Of a stretch of 64,000 nt of DNA, positions 1 through 11,221 are shown piece after piece. The DNA comes from Ilyonectria destructans (lineage: Eukaryota > Ascomycota > Sordariomycetes > Hypocreales > Nectriaceae): the NCBI GenBank assembly GCA_020740775.1, contig JAHEWK010000019.1:186001-250000 (forward strand). Direction: 5' to 3'. How positions within the stretch are numbered: the first letter of the stretch is position 1; each line of letters opens with the position of its first letter. A program made the position numbers and the translations under genes. A model generated the notes under the pieces. It saw only the letters and a list, made by a program, of their open reading frames with translations, ran no database searches and was not told where the DNA came from.

Positions 1-14
1 ATAGAAACCGTCCC

Positions 15-2153
15 ATGAAGATTATCGTAATTGGTGCGGGAATGTCTGGGATTATAGCTGGAATTTTCTTTCCTAGAGCTATTGAGAATCTAGAGCTGGC
101 CATTTACGAGAAAAACGCAGATATTGGCGGCACGTGGTTTGAAAACGTGTAAGAATCTGTTCAAACCCATTTTGATATGGATTTATTTGGAAAGAGCCTA
201 ACCATGCAATCATAGATATCCAGGAATCGCTTGCGACATCCCTTCTCACGCATACTCGTTCACTTTCGAAGGAAACCCAGAGTGGAGCAGTTACTACGCC
301 TCTGGTGCCGAGATTGAGGGATACTTGAGGCGAATTACGAATAAGTATGATGCCTACAAGTATATGAAGTTCAAGCATATGGCCCGCAAAGCAGAGTGGA
401 ATGATGAAGAGGGCAAGTGGTATGTGGAGTTTGAAAACCTGGACACCGGGGAGGTATGTCTATCCACAAACCTTTTGTTCCTGCATGCGAAAAAACTTCA
501 CAATTGGATCTAATTCACATCCAGACCGTTTCTGACACGGCTGACGTTCTCTGCTCTGCTGTGGGCATTCTCAATCAGTGGAAGTGGCCCAGCATTCCCA
601 ATTTGCTCGACTTCAAGGGGAAGCTGGCGCACTCGGCTGATTATGACCCGACATACGACTATGCCGGCAGGCGAATTGCGCTGATTGGCGGTGGTTCCAG
701 TGGTATTCAGATCTTGCCACAAATTCAGAAGAAGGCTTCCCACGTGGACCATTATATGAAAGGCCGAACCTGGATCCCCCCAGCTGGTATTGGCGGCGAG
801 GGGCTGATTCGCAGAGGGGGAGACCGTAAGACTAATATTTCCTCTTGCATACACACAATTGAGAGCTGACATTATTATAGCTGTTACCCCAGTCGAAGAC
901 TTGGCTCGATTCAGGAAGAACCCCGAAGAATACATCGCTTATCGGCGTACTATCGAGAACATTCTCCACCGTCCTGTGGAAGCGCTCTATCAAAACACAC
1001 AAGGAACTGAAAAATTTATGGCAATGTGCCAAGCTCATATGAAAGCCAAGTTGGCTAAGAAGCCAGAGATCTATGACCAACTTGTTCCCAGTTTTCCTCC
1101 TGGTTGTAGACGGCTAACACCCGGCCCCGGAGTATGTTTCATTGGACAACTTTCTTCCTGTCCCTGACTAATGCAATATCCTAGTATTTGGAGGCTCTTG
1201 TTGAGGACAACGTCGATTTCATATCCACTGGCATTAAGAAGGTTCACCCCACGGGCATAGAGACCTACGACGGAAAATTCCGCGAAGTCGATATGATCAT
1301 CTGCGCTACTGGGTTTGACGGGTGAGTATGCTTTATGAACATGGCACTAGACGGTTTACTAATTATTTGAATAAAGAGTTTACAAGCAGCACTTCCCGGT
1401 CATTGGAAAGAACAGCGTCAATCTGCAGGACGTGTTTGCAGAACTGCCGGAAGCGTATATATCCATGGCCCCACGCGACATGCCCAACTACTACTGCTTC
1501 CTTGGTCCCAACGGGGGACCAGGTCTAGGTTCAGCTGTTCCATTCTTGGAAAATGAGGCCAAATACATGATCAAAGTGATTCAGAAGATTCAGCAACAGT
1601 GGATCAAGAGTATGGTACCAAAGTAAGTTTGCTTGCTCCTTCTTAACCAAAATAACTGGATCATTAACTGCCTACCACTAGACCAAAACTTGTCAAAGCC
1701 TTCGGTCAGTATGCAGACCGATATTTTAAACCCACTGTTTTCGCTGCGCAATGCAATGCTTGGTGGAGACACAAGGAAAGTGATACGGGGCGACTGCTGG
1801 CGATTTGGCCGGGGTCTCAGCTCCATGGGTCCTACGTATTCGAGAATCCTCGGTGGGAAGATTACATTTACGAGCTCCGCCCTGAGCTAAATGACAATCC
1901 TTTAGATTGGTTTGGCAACGGTCTGACGCAGGGGCAGATCGACGGTGATGATATGACATCTTATCTGGATAGCTCTTACGTCCCCGTCGAGAACCCTATT
2001 GAACTGAAGCGGAAGAAGCGACAGCAATTCGAGGAGGAGCAAGAGGCAGAGATTTCGCGTGTCAAAGACATGCGGGACATTTCGGAGACTACAAATGGCA
2101 CCACTGGACTGACCAAGGCCGAGGTCAGCGTCAACGGGGCTCAAGTTTTGTGA
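15..2153 (+). CDS. FAD-dependent Baeyer-Villiger-type monooxygenase (possibly 5' partial)
   Basis: Predicted flavin monooxygenase that would use NADPH and O2 to oxidise a ketone or related substrate. I assemble seven exons: 15-148, 216-453, 525-825, 881-1131, 1185-1321, 1377-1622, 1682-2153. All introns are GT-AG, 53-71 bp, and the joined frame gives 592 codons. Visible motifs are the N-terminal FAD Rossmann loop GAGMSG (residues 7-12), GGTWFENVYPG, a second dinucleotide loop GGGSSG, ATGFDG, and a late FLGPNGGPG segment. The Baeyer-Villiger fingerprint reads FKGKLAHSADY, with Tyr where Trp is usual. The C-terminus is charged and probably disordered. ATG 15 precedes the first beta strand by only two residues, so a further upstream exon outside the window is possible. 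Family is secure; substrate unknown. It lies next to a bZIP gene and 5 kb from a second enzyme of the family. Confidence 0.85.
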
Positions 2154-2735
2154 GGAGTAATCCTAGTCAACGTGGAGAGGCCATTGTTTGACTGAGCTCC
2201 CTCTCCTTCGCTCGCTGCCGTAGTTTATCTGTCAGATATGCGATTTTGCTGTAACTTGTTGATTCATTGATGCCGGAAGGGTTGTCACCAATTAATGTGT
2301 CATCCAGCTCAAACGCCGAGCTGTCAGCAGCATTCACCAGTCAAGGCTTTTCCGCTTGGCCGATATCCAATTAAAATGAGGCGGTCTACGTTCAAAGGGT
2401 CCAACTCAATCACCGGAAGGCACAAAATGTTATCCGAGCGAAGAGGCGGGGTAAATGCGGCGTATGTTAACTCGGATTAGAATCTCCGAGGTCCGAACCA
2501 CGCCGATCTAGGGCAAAGACGGTCACCCTCTCACCAGCTCTATAGGATGTGGGGTAGTTGAAACGAAAGTCCTCTTCGTAGGCTCAAGTCCACAAATCTC
2601 CCCTTTCATTAAATGTTCGTCGTGATAGCGCAGCTTACCAATAGGTTCATTCTGCAGGTCTGTCAAATTGATTGACCTACAGGGGGTCTTTCCGCCTGTT
2701 AGCATTGCCAAGTGCATCAAGGCTGCCACGTCAAT
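2154..2735. other. Intergenic, upstream of the bZIP gene
   Basis: No supported coding region, repeat or RNA gene seen. It holds the 3' flank of the monooxygenase and presumably the promoter of the bZIP gene. The small open frames here are not supported by recognisable protein sequence. Confidence 0.5.
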
Positions 2736-4933
2736 ATGCCACAGCCCAGAGGAAGACGGAAGCGGCATGCAAGCCTTGATGGGGATCAAGTAACTGCGGG
2801 TTGTGGTGGATTAGACCAGGCCGCAAAACGGTAACATTCCCGAAAGCACTCAATACCAAGGAGTCGAGCTATCAGCCAATGTTGACAAAGTGCTAATGTG
2901 AGTAATCCGTCTATAGGCGCCTCCGCAACCGTCTGTCTCAGAGACACTTTCGTGAACGCAAATCCGTGTATATTAAAGAGTTGGAAGAACAGTCGAAATT
3001 AAACGCGCAATCGGAGAGTGAGCGAAACAAAGCCCTTATTCACCAGACCGCAGAGCTAAGACGAGAAATGTTAACCCTGCGGTCAAAAGTTCTGAAGCTG
3101 TCAGTGTCGTTGAACGCCATCGGATCCGACGCTGGAAGAATTCTTGATGTCAATACAGCAGAGGAGTTGGCTGAAGAACAAGACCATGGCCCGGATCGCC
3201 TGGTTGACCACGATGGTGCGCAGAGCGGGACGTCTGATGAACAAATGCATGGGTGGAGTTCGGAAGGGTCACAGGAAGAAGGATACATGAACCATTTGTG
3301 CGTGACGCCAAACATCCCGGAGCCGAATACCAGGGGGATTGAGGTCCTTGGAATCCCTGAGGAGCCGTCACGTTTACTGCTGGACGAAATCAACGTCAGT
3401 TCCGGACGATCAAACATCGCCGGAATGAATAATGACCTTGACCCAGCAGACAGTGCAACCGACCGACAACACCATCACACTCATTCACCTCCTGCAGAGG
3501 AGCCAGCTCAGAATGAACAGCTTTCAAATACTTTGCGGTTTCTGATTGATAATAGTTACGACGGGCGGCCAGTGGATATTGACCCACAGAACGATTCGGG
3601 CTTTCCGGAGCTGGACGTCTCCTATTCGAGTGCAGGGTCGTGGCCAATGTCGACGAGCACCCCGGTCCAAGACCTTATGCCCTATCTTATGGAGGTCGAA
3701 GCACCCGAGCGCGATCTTTTAGGAATTGAACAGCAGAGGATAGTTGACGCGAGTCAAAGAGACCAAGAGCCTCTCCTGGTTTCACTCCCAATAGTCCCAT
3801 CGCAAACGGGTCTCTCATTACCGCCGGGGCTCTTTCCGGTGCTTAACAATAAGGCATCTCAATCGCCTCTGCTGGTGCAATCGAGGCTCTCAGAGCATAT
3901 TGAGGCACTCGAGAAACATATTCGCTGCAAATTAGACATTACGCCGGACAAGATATCGCGTCAAAGGTAATACTCTCCTTAAGCTCTACTATGACAATTT
4001 GATCTCGGCAATTGGCATCTAGCAGAAGGAATGTTGACTTATTACATTAGACTCCATCAATGCAGCGTAGGCATCATGTCTCTATTTACTCAAAGAGCCT
4101 GGCCCTCCACGTACCCCGTGTGGTTCAAGTCTCAGGTTCCCGAGATCATCGGACCCATTCTTCAGTGGCGCCTTCATCCGACAACAGAGGCTCACAATCG
4201 TCTTCTACCTGATTATAAACCAACAGAGCTTCAACTCACTGTCCCACACTCCGCAATCATAGACTGGGTACCTTATGCTCCCTTGAGAGATCGCGTGCTA
4301 TTATGCTACAATGGTAGCGTGGCCCTTGATCGACTCATGTGTGATATGCTAAACAGCTACGTCATTGAGGTTAATGATGTTTCTCAAATACAGTCACATG
4401 CCCCCCCCGGGAGAGGTTACTTTGGAATTTGGAATTTATTCAGCGCAATCAATTCCGCTGCCACAAACCTCCCAGATTGTGTTGATCACACTGGCAACAC
4501 CGACTTTGTGGATCCCGAATCCATTACAAGAGGTGCTGATACGCAGCAACACTACAATAGTACGACACCAAGTTTGGAACGCCAAGAGTCAACCCTCGAT
4601 GGATACTCTTTAGCTTCATCTATGAATAATGGGAGGAGACGGCGTCTATCATCGGTACCTGAATTGTCAAGATCGTTCAACCTAGCCGATGTTCTGAAGA
4701 CACCGGCCTCGGCCCTCAGATTATCTTACGACATCCGGTTGTATGCAGCCAAATCCTGGAAATTGGACCGAAGTCTTTTTGAAGCGTGGCCCGAGTTGAA
4801 GTTCGAAGGGTATGAGAAGATTATTGCAAAGGGTAAATCATTTCGGATTCCAACAACCCCACCAGACGCGCCTATCCCAATGACAGACATAACCGTCAAG
4901 CTGTATCATAGCGCACTTGAAACCATCACTTAA
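2736..4933 (+). CDS. bZIP transcription factor with DUF3425-like C-terminal domain
   Basis: Likely nuclear DNA-binding regulator. Three exons: 2736-2830, 2917-3966, 4051-4933 (675 codons). The first intron falls inside the basic region; splicing joins AAKR to RLRNRLSQRHFRERK, a basic region of the fungal type, followed by a leucine-zipper-like coiled coil (KELEEQ through about residue 85). The middle is acidic and rich in Ser, Pro and Asn, as in activation domains. The last exon has the DUF3425 signature: LQLTVPHSAIIDWVPYAPLR followed by RDRVLLCYNG. The start was chosen because ATG 2736 opens into a short basic leader in frame with the basic region. The second intron (3967-4050) is the only GT-AG pair I found that joins the frames, and is the least certain part. 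By position it is a candidate regulator of the flanking oxidoreductases. Confidence 0.8.
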
Positions 4934-5528
4934 TAGCCTTCTCGCATAAAATCTCACATAAAATCACCTTTATTTATTTGTATATTCTGCTACCTTATAT
5001 TGCGTTACATTACGCTGCTGGGATAGGTACGCGGAAAAACTGTAATACATGTGAATCTAAACCATTGAGTACATTTTGTGACTATAGAACCATATCAGGG
5101 CTACTTTTGCAAATTTGATTACTGGTGCGCTCATCCGGGACGTAACTTCGACGAGGTTCCTGATTTATTGCCAAAGTAAACATCATTTGATCCACCAAGC
5201 TACCCCTAGGTCCGGCCGTTGAGACAAAGCTGACCAAGGAAAAGTTTCATCATCAAATGTAGCTCGTCTCTCATTCCTTAGTCATCAGTTAACGCATTCA
5301 TGGGAGATTTGATAATTGCTCGGCATGTCGGCATGTAAGATTACGTGCTGACTCCTAATCCAATGACAAAGAACATCATGGACGAGCCACAAGTAATTCC
5401 ACTGAATATGCAAGTAATTCAGCCCCTAATATTACTTATACTTCATTCTTTAAGTGTAATGATTTCTTTCATGTAGTTCGGCATCTTAATAATATCTACC
5501 TTACCGTAATCTTCAACTACCTTTCACG
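4934..5528. promoter_or_regulatory. Intergenic, presumed promoter of the SDR gene
   Basis: About 600 bp without coding signal. It separates the bZIP stop from the SDR start and is pyrimidine- and AT-rich just before ATG 5529 (TACCTTTCACG ATG). No recognisable operator. Confidence 0.35.
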
Positions 5529-6338
5529 ATGACAACTCTGCCAAGAGGTTTCGCCAACAAGGCCTTCATTGTGACTGGAGGATTTTCTGGAATCGGATTG
5601 GCAGCGGTTCAGAAACTCCTCCAGTACTCCGCCATCGTCCATGTCCTTGATCGCGCCGAAACTCCACCAGCCTTGCTAACTGGTACTGCGTCCGCATCGT
5701 CAGGCCAGGCCTACCTTTATCCCTGCGTCGACATTTCTTCCCGCACCTCAGTTAACAGTACTTTTGCGGAAATATTGAAGCGAAGCCCGCAAATTAGCGG
5801 GCTGGTCAATAGCGCAGGGGTCTGTCCTTCGAGTGGTGGCATCATAGAAAACGACGATACTTTTCACGCAACCATCTCTGTGAACCTTTACGGCACTTGG
5901 AATGTTACAACAGAGCTATTACGCTTTATCGAAAAGACTTCATCTCCTTCTACTTTTAAAGGTTGGACGCCTGGTGAGGGTGGGATCAGCATAGTCAATA
6001 TCGGATCCTCTGCCTCGTACCATGGCTTCCAAACCTTGGGGGCATACACGGCTTCCAAGCACGCTGTGCTTGGCCTTACGCGCACATGGGCATTGGACTT
6101 TGCACCTTACGGTGTCCGTGTAAATCTGGTGGCTCCGGGAGGAACTAGGACTCCGCTAGCAAAGGTTCAGTTCGACGACAAAGAGAGAGGAGATATGTCT
6201 AGGGAGGTTTATCCGCTTATCCCAATGAAGCGGTTTGGAGAGCCAGAAGAGCTGGCTGATTCGATCTTATACCTGTTGAGTGACCAAGCGTCCTATATCA
6301 CCGGTCAAATCTTAAAGGTCAACGGTGGTTGGCCTTGA
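5529..6338 (+). CDS. Short-chain dehydrogenase/reductase (SDR)
   Basis: Intronless, 269 codons, the normal length for a classical SDR. It should catalyse NAD(P)-dependent alcohol/ketone interconversion in the cytosol. Visible in order: the cofactor loop TGGFSGIG (residues 17-24), NSAGVC for the NAG motif, the catalytic Ser in IVNIGSSASYHG, the catalytic pair in YTASK, the PGG loop after VAPGG, and the C-terminal SYITGQILKVNGGWP. No signal peptide or membrane segment. It lies between the bZIP gene and the second Baeyer-Villiger enzyme, so it may act in the same pathway (for example supplying a ketone to a Baeyer-Villiger step). That link is inference from position only. Confidence 0.9.
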   Translation: MTTLPRGFANKAFIVTGGFSGIGLAAVQKLLQYSAIVHVLDRAETPPALLTGTASASSGQAYLYPCVDISSRTSVNSTFAEILKRSPQISGLVNSAGVCPSSGGIIENDDTFHATISVNLYGTWNVTTELLRFIEKTSSPSTFKGWTPGEGGISIVNIGSSASYHGFQTLGAYTASKHAVLGLTRTWALDFAPYGVRVNLVAPGGTRTPLAKVQFDDKERGDMSREVYPLIPMKRFGEPEELADSILYLLSDQASYITGQILKVNGGWP

Positions 6339-7085
6339 TCACATTGAGAGGTTCATGGGATATCTCAGACACCCACTAGGGTCGGAGGACAGATTCCGAT
6401 TGACATAGCTTGATGAATTGCACTTCATTCATTTCATTAAATTGCGAGAACATAATGCTGCTATGATAGCTGCTCCTACATCGAACACACATGGCTTCCT
6501 TTCCAGGAAACGCGAGATAACAACAGTAGAAATCGACCACATAACCATCTTGTCGATTGTACAATTCTCCTGAATCGACCATTCCATGGAGTCTACGGAC
6601 TTTTAGAACGGATCCTTTGTTTTTCTGTCATTTCAATGTTCCCGGACACATAATCCAGTGATATCGAACCACATGTCACTCCGCACCAGAACTCCACGGA
6701 AAAGAACCTCCGGGTCCGCTCCGCCGTAACTGGACGATAAATGAGTGACTCCACGCTTTCGCACTCATCGCTATACCTGCATAGACTAGGATGTCAGTGT
6801 AACACCCCGCATCTACGGAACACCCCGCATCTACGGAAAAGCCGTCGGTTGTTGGGCCGGCGTTTGAAAGCTGCTCAAAGAATGACCTAACAGAATGGTG
6901 TGTCATCATCGAAAGTTCGGAAATCTACCAGACTAGTCGCGCTTCTTTGTAATTCGTTGTCAGTATCTACTGAAAATCTCAGCTTTCTAGCATATTTTGA
7001 CTCAGTAGGTCCCTCATAGGCCACCGAATCGCCGAAGTTCCCATTCCTGCAGTAACCCGACGACTGATAGCTCTCAGTAACAAAG
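6339..7085. other. Intergenic region with a short tandem repeat
   Basis: No supported gene. It contains the 3' flank of the SDR gene, an 18-bp tandem duplication near 6803-6838 and the presumed promoter of the downstream monooxygenase. Confidence 0.45.
6803..6838. repeat. Two tandem copies of an 18-bp unit
   Basis: The unit CACCCCGCATCTACGGAA occurs twice head to tail. Only two copies are present, so this is a simple slippage or duplication product. No known function. Confidence 0.85.
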
Positions 7086-9080
7086 ATGGTGCATGTCGAG
7101 GACCATTCAATCCATGCTGGAAAGCAAAATGGTTTCACCAATTCAAGCGTGGTGGTTATTGGGGCAGGATTCTCAGGTGAGCTGCTAGCCTACTCTGGCC
7201 GTCTATCACGAGCATTTACGGCATAACAAACTGAGCTAATCCAACGCCCCAGGCATGTGTATGGCCATCAAGATGCTCGAGGATGGCATACAGGACTTTG
7301 TCATCATCGAAAAAAGCACTGGTTTTGGTGGAACATGGAGGGATAATATCTATCCAGGGTGCTGCTGCGACAGTAAGTTAATCTCAATCCTTTGACTGCA
7401 GTCAACATAATGTGGGCTAATGTGACATCTTTTGTTTCTATAGTCTTGTCACGTCTCTATTGCTATTCATTTGATCAAAATCCAAATTGGTCAAGACTAT
7501 ACCCGGAGCAAGAGGAGATTCTTGTAAGTTCCTCGAGTCATTTGTGTTTCTCGGCATTTCGATTCGTGAGTTTTTCTAATGCTCTCTGTATGAGCTCAGA
7601 GTTATATGAACTCTATCGCAAGAAAGTACGATTTATACAGCTTCGTTCGGTTTCGTTCAGAAGCCACCGGGGCGAAATGGGAACAAAGTACACAACAATG
7701 GAAGGTCAGTATTCAAGTGCAAGGAGGCAAGGAGGCTGAATTCTGCAATAACTATACTATTGGCACCAACTTCATAATTTCCGGTGTTGGTCAGCTTAAT
7801 GAGCCCTACCGCCCTGAAATCCCAGGCGAGAATACCTTCAAGGGCAAGATTATGCACTCTGCTCGATGGGATTGGAGTTATGACTTCCGTGGCAAGCGCG
7901 TTGGGATTATTGGGAACGGTAAGCTAAAAATCCATAAATTCCTGAGATAACCTCTTCTAATATCATTTTAGGTGCCACCGCGGTTCAGATTGTGCCGGAG
8001 ATTGCTAAAATTGCATCTCACCTGACCGTATTTCAGCGATCCCCAAACTGGATCATCCCGAGACTGAACGCAGATGTACCGGAATGGAAGAGGACTCTAC
8101 TAAAAAATGTTCCACTGCTCCTCCGCTATTTGAGAGCCGATACAATGAGGGGTAGAGAAGCCTACTTCCAGAGCCTGGTTCAACGCGAATCTGCTACATC
8201 TGCCGAAATCACACACTTCTGTCAGAACTATATCCAATCTCAACTTCCAGACCACCCTGAGCTATGGAAAATATTGACACCAGACTATCCTCCTGGTTGC
8301 AAGCGAATCCTCCTTAGTGACGAGTACTACCCTTCGCTAGGTAATTCTCATGTATCCCTAGAAACACGGCCAATTGAGCGAATCACGCCGGCTGGGATTC
8401 TTTTGAAGCCAAACGGGGCATCAGAAGACTCAGTTGATCTCGATCTTATAATTTTTGCAACTGGATTCCAAACCCGGGAGTTTCTTCATGGTATTGAAGT
8501 TCATGGGGTGGGCAATCGATCACTGGATCAGATTTGGAAGAGCGGTGCCAACGCCCTTTACGGGGTGGCTGCGGAGAGCATGCCAAACTTTGGCATGCTC
8601 TATGGACCCAATACGAACTTGGGTCACAACTCCATCATCCTCATGATCGAAGCTCAAACGCGATATCTTTTGACACTCGTCAGAGAAGTAATTATTGCTC
8701 AGAAAAGCGGTCGAGGCCTCTCTTTTACTCCAAAGACAGCGCGAGTCAAGGAATGGAACCAACAGTTGCAGAATTCTTTGGAAACCTCGTCGTTTGCCGA
8801 CCCTAGGTGTACTAGCTGGTACAAGACTGATGAAGGTCTGGTAACGAACAACTGGAGCGGTACAGTGGTCGAGTACCAGAAGATGATGTCCAAGGTAGAC
8901 TGGTCTGATTTTGAAGTCATGGGAAAGACACAGGGACGATTGCCCACAGGCGTAAAACATATTGGTAGAGTTGTGGAAGAAGCACTAGTTGAACCACGAG
9001 CGTTGATCGCAGGAGCCACGTTAGGTGTATTGACCGCTGGCGGGTTCCTTTTCCGTAATCGCGGGTGCTTTGGTATGTAG
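7086..9080 (+). CDS. FAD-dependent Baeyer-Villiger-type monooxygenase, second copy of the family
   Basis: Five exons: 7086-7176, 7253-7372, 7444-7523, 7600-7918, 7972-9080 (572 codons, all GT-AG introns). Motifs after splicing: VVVIGAGFSGM (FAD loop), GFGGTWRDNIYPGCCCDILS, the fingerprint FKGKIMHSARWD with the canonical Trp, GIIGNGATAVQIVPE for the NADPH loop, and FATGFQT. The C-terminus ends in a hydrophobic stretch (LIAGATLGVLTAGGFLF) before NRGCFGM, which may tether the enzyme to a membrane. The canonical DIPSH after YPG reads DILSR here. It is clearly a different subgroup from the enzyme at 15-2153 and not a tandem duplicate. Substrate unknown. Confidence 0.88.
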
Positions 9081-9593
9081 GGTCTGTATCCAGACTTGTT
9101 TTGCGTCTCATTTATCACTCGGCCTCACGTTGTTTCTAGGGTTGCAGAATGATACTTGTCTTGAATAATTACTATGAAATAGTATCAATTGATTCTCAAA
9201 CAAGTTTTGCAGTTGCACCTGGTAAAGAGTTAAAGCTTAGAAACTACTTTCTTATCTTATTAATAGTAAATATAAAGTTACCCGGTCGGAGCCGGAGCAG
9301 AACTAAACAAGAGTAAGACAATTTGTAGGACGGGAAAGCAACTCAATTAGAGTCCCTTCAGCCATCCGGATCTGCGCTTTCTGCAGTGTACTAGAGCTGT
9401 ACGTTGCTGTGTTCACGTACTTGAGCGGATTCCCTCAGTCCGAGCACCAAGTGTCATTAACTCTTCAATCTTCAAAGGGTCAAAATCAAAACTTCCCTCC
9501 TACATCTAACTTCCTTAGCTGCTAATGTTAAGGATTTGGCCAGCCACACACCCATTCTGTTAACACCCTCCTGATCAACCGGCCTTCCTTGCG
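9081..9593. other. Intergenic between the monooxygenase and the LINE
   Basis: No gene seen. It probably includes the 5' untranslated part of the LINE at its right end, but I cannot place the element boundary because no target duplication was recognised. Confidence 0.4.
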
Positions 9594-11201
9594 ATGGCCT
9601 CTGCGCCAGACGCCCCCATCCCCTTTGATCTAGGGCCGCGAACCCCTCTGCACCTCCCTCAGAATGCGAGGGCGGCTCTCATCCTGGGTAGTGAATATGA
9701 CATCACCGAGGGCCCAATCCACGGAGAGGTTATTAGCACTCCAACGCCTGCGCCAGCGTCAGTTCTTCTGGGAGAAGACCCCTACGTCGAAATCGATATG
9801 GAAAATATATTCAAACCAGCAGCCTTCCTAGAAGACCCTCTTGCAGACCTCCTTGCAGACCTTCCAGCTCAACCCAGCCCTCAGCCTAGCCCCCAGCCTG
9901 GCCGTTACAGCCCCCCTAGTAGCGATGTCTTTAAATACAGTAAGGTCTTAAAGCCTGCTATTGCCATTAACCTCTCTGCTGCTGCAGCTGGAGTTGCAGC
10001 CGACAGTCAAGCTGCCCTTAATAATAAAATAAAGATCTTCCGGACTTTTTATGCAGCCTTTAATAAAATAGCAAAGCAGTTCCCGACGGGACGGATACTC
10101 CGCTTTGCTTAAGAGATATCCCAGAGCTTCCTTAGTTATTAGGCAAGTGCCCTAACTGGTGACAGTAAGCCGCAGCTGCAGCTGCAGCCGCAACTGCAGC
10201 TACCAGCAGCATTATTACCTACCCGATCATACGCTTCTGCCCTCGCAGCCGACCTCCCTATACGCCTCGCCTCGCAGCACGATGAATTCCAAGCAGCCCG
10301 TAGAACTGCCCCTAACCCCTAATGACGACCCCTTAAGCCCCGCCAGGCCCAACAACCCCAGGAATAACAACAGCAAGAAAACCCTGCTATTGCCTATAAT
10401 AATACCAGGGTCTTTATACAGCTCCACGAGAAATCCCCTACTTGGGAAAAGCAACCCTTCGCGATATAAACCCACTTAGCAGACAAGCTAGGCATTAAGC
10501 TTGCAACGAAATAGATTACCTATATAGTCGCCAAATGCCCAAGGACCCTAATAGACCTGCTAGAAAAGACCGTAGACTATAAAGCCGCTCTAAAAGACGA
10601 AGTGGAAGCTCAAACAGGCCTACGGGCTATTAGCTGCCAACTATCCCGCAACAACGACCCCACCCAACCCACGAAGACGTTGCTCATTTCCTTCCTCGAG
10701 CAGCCGAAGCACGCCTTCCGTCTCTTTGGGACGAGCCAGCTTGCGAGGCTGATCAGGAAGACCGCCAGAGCCAATCAGTGCAACCTCTGCTGGGACTACC
10801 ACTCGAGGCATAGCTGTAACCGCACTGCTTGATGTATCAGCTGCAGAAGGACTCCCCACGAGGGGATGCCCTGCGAATACGAGACCCAATGCCTCAATTG
10901 CCGAGACCCCCATCCAGCTGACGATGGGGAATGCCCCGCCCGACCCCGACGACAAAACGGAGTCCTGAAGCGACTTATACAGCCGGAAAAGAGGGGAATC
11001 AGAGAGATCGGCAAGCGGCTATTCCGCCAGCTCCACCCGGAGGTAGCCGCAGCCGCAGCCGGACCTTCGTAGCCGGCCCCCGAGGCCGGGGCCCGACCCT
11101 CATCGCCGTGCGAGGCGCTGACCTTACGACCCACTGAAGGAACGCCCCCGCCCTCGCAGAATAAACGCAGACGACAAGCCCCAGATACCCCTATATGGTA
11201 G
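9594..11201 (+). pseudogene. LINE ORF1 (Gag-like, CCHC zinc knuckles), inactivated
   Basis: A single reading frame runs from ATG 9594 to the TAG at 11199-11201, interrupted by several stops consistent with C-to-T or G-to-A changes (first TAA at about 10110). The N-terminal half is Pro/Ala-rich. The middle has a recognisable nucleic-acid-binding region. The C-terminal part has three CysHis knuckles spaced as CNLCWDYHSRHSC, CISCRRTPHEGMPC and CLNCRDPHPADDGEC, with a TGA (from CGA) just before the second one. In intact LINEs this protein coats the RNA. It is not functional here. Confidence 0.8.
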
Positions 11202-11221
11202 AGACCCAGAGATAACAACTC

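Noticed and set aside
8520..9118. Minus-strand open frames opposite the second monooxygenase
   Set aside because: Antisense of a well-supported exon with strong family motifs; no independent evidence.
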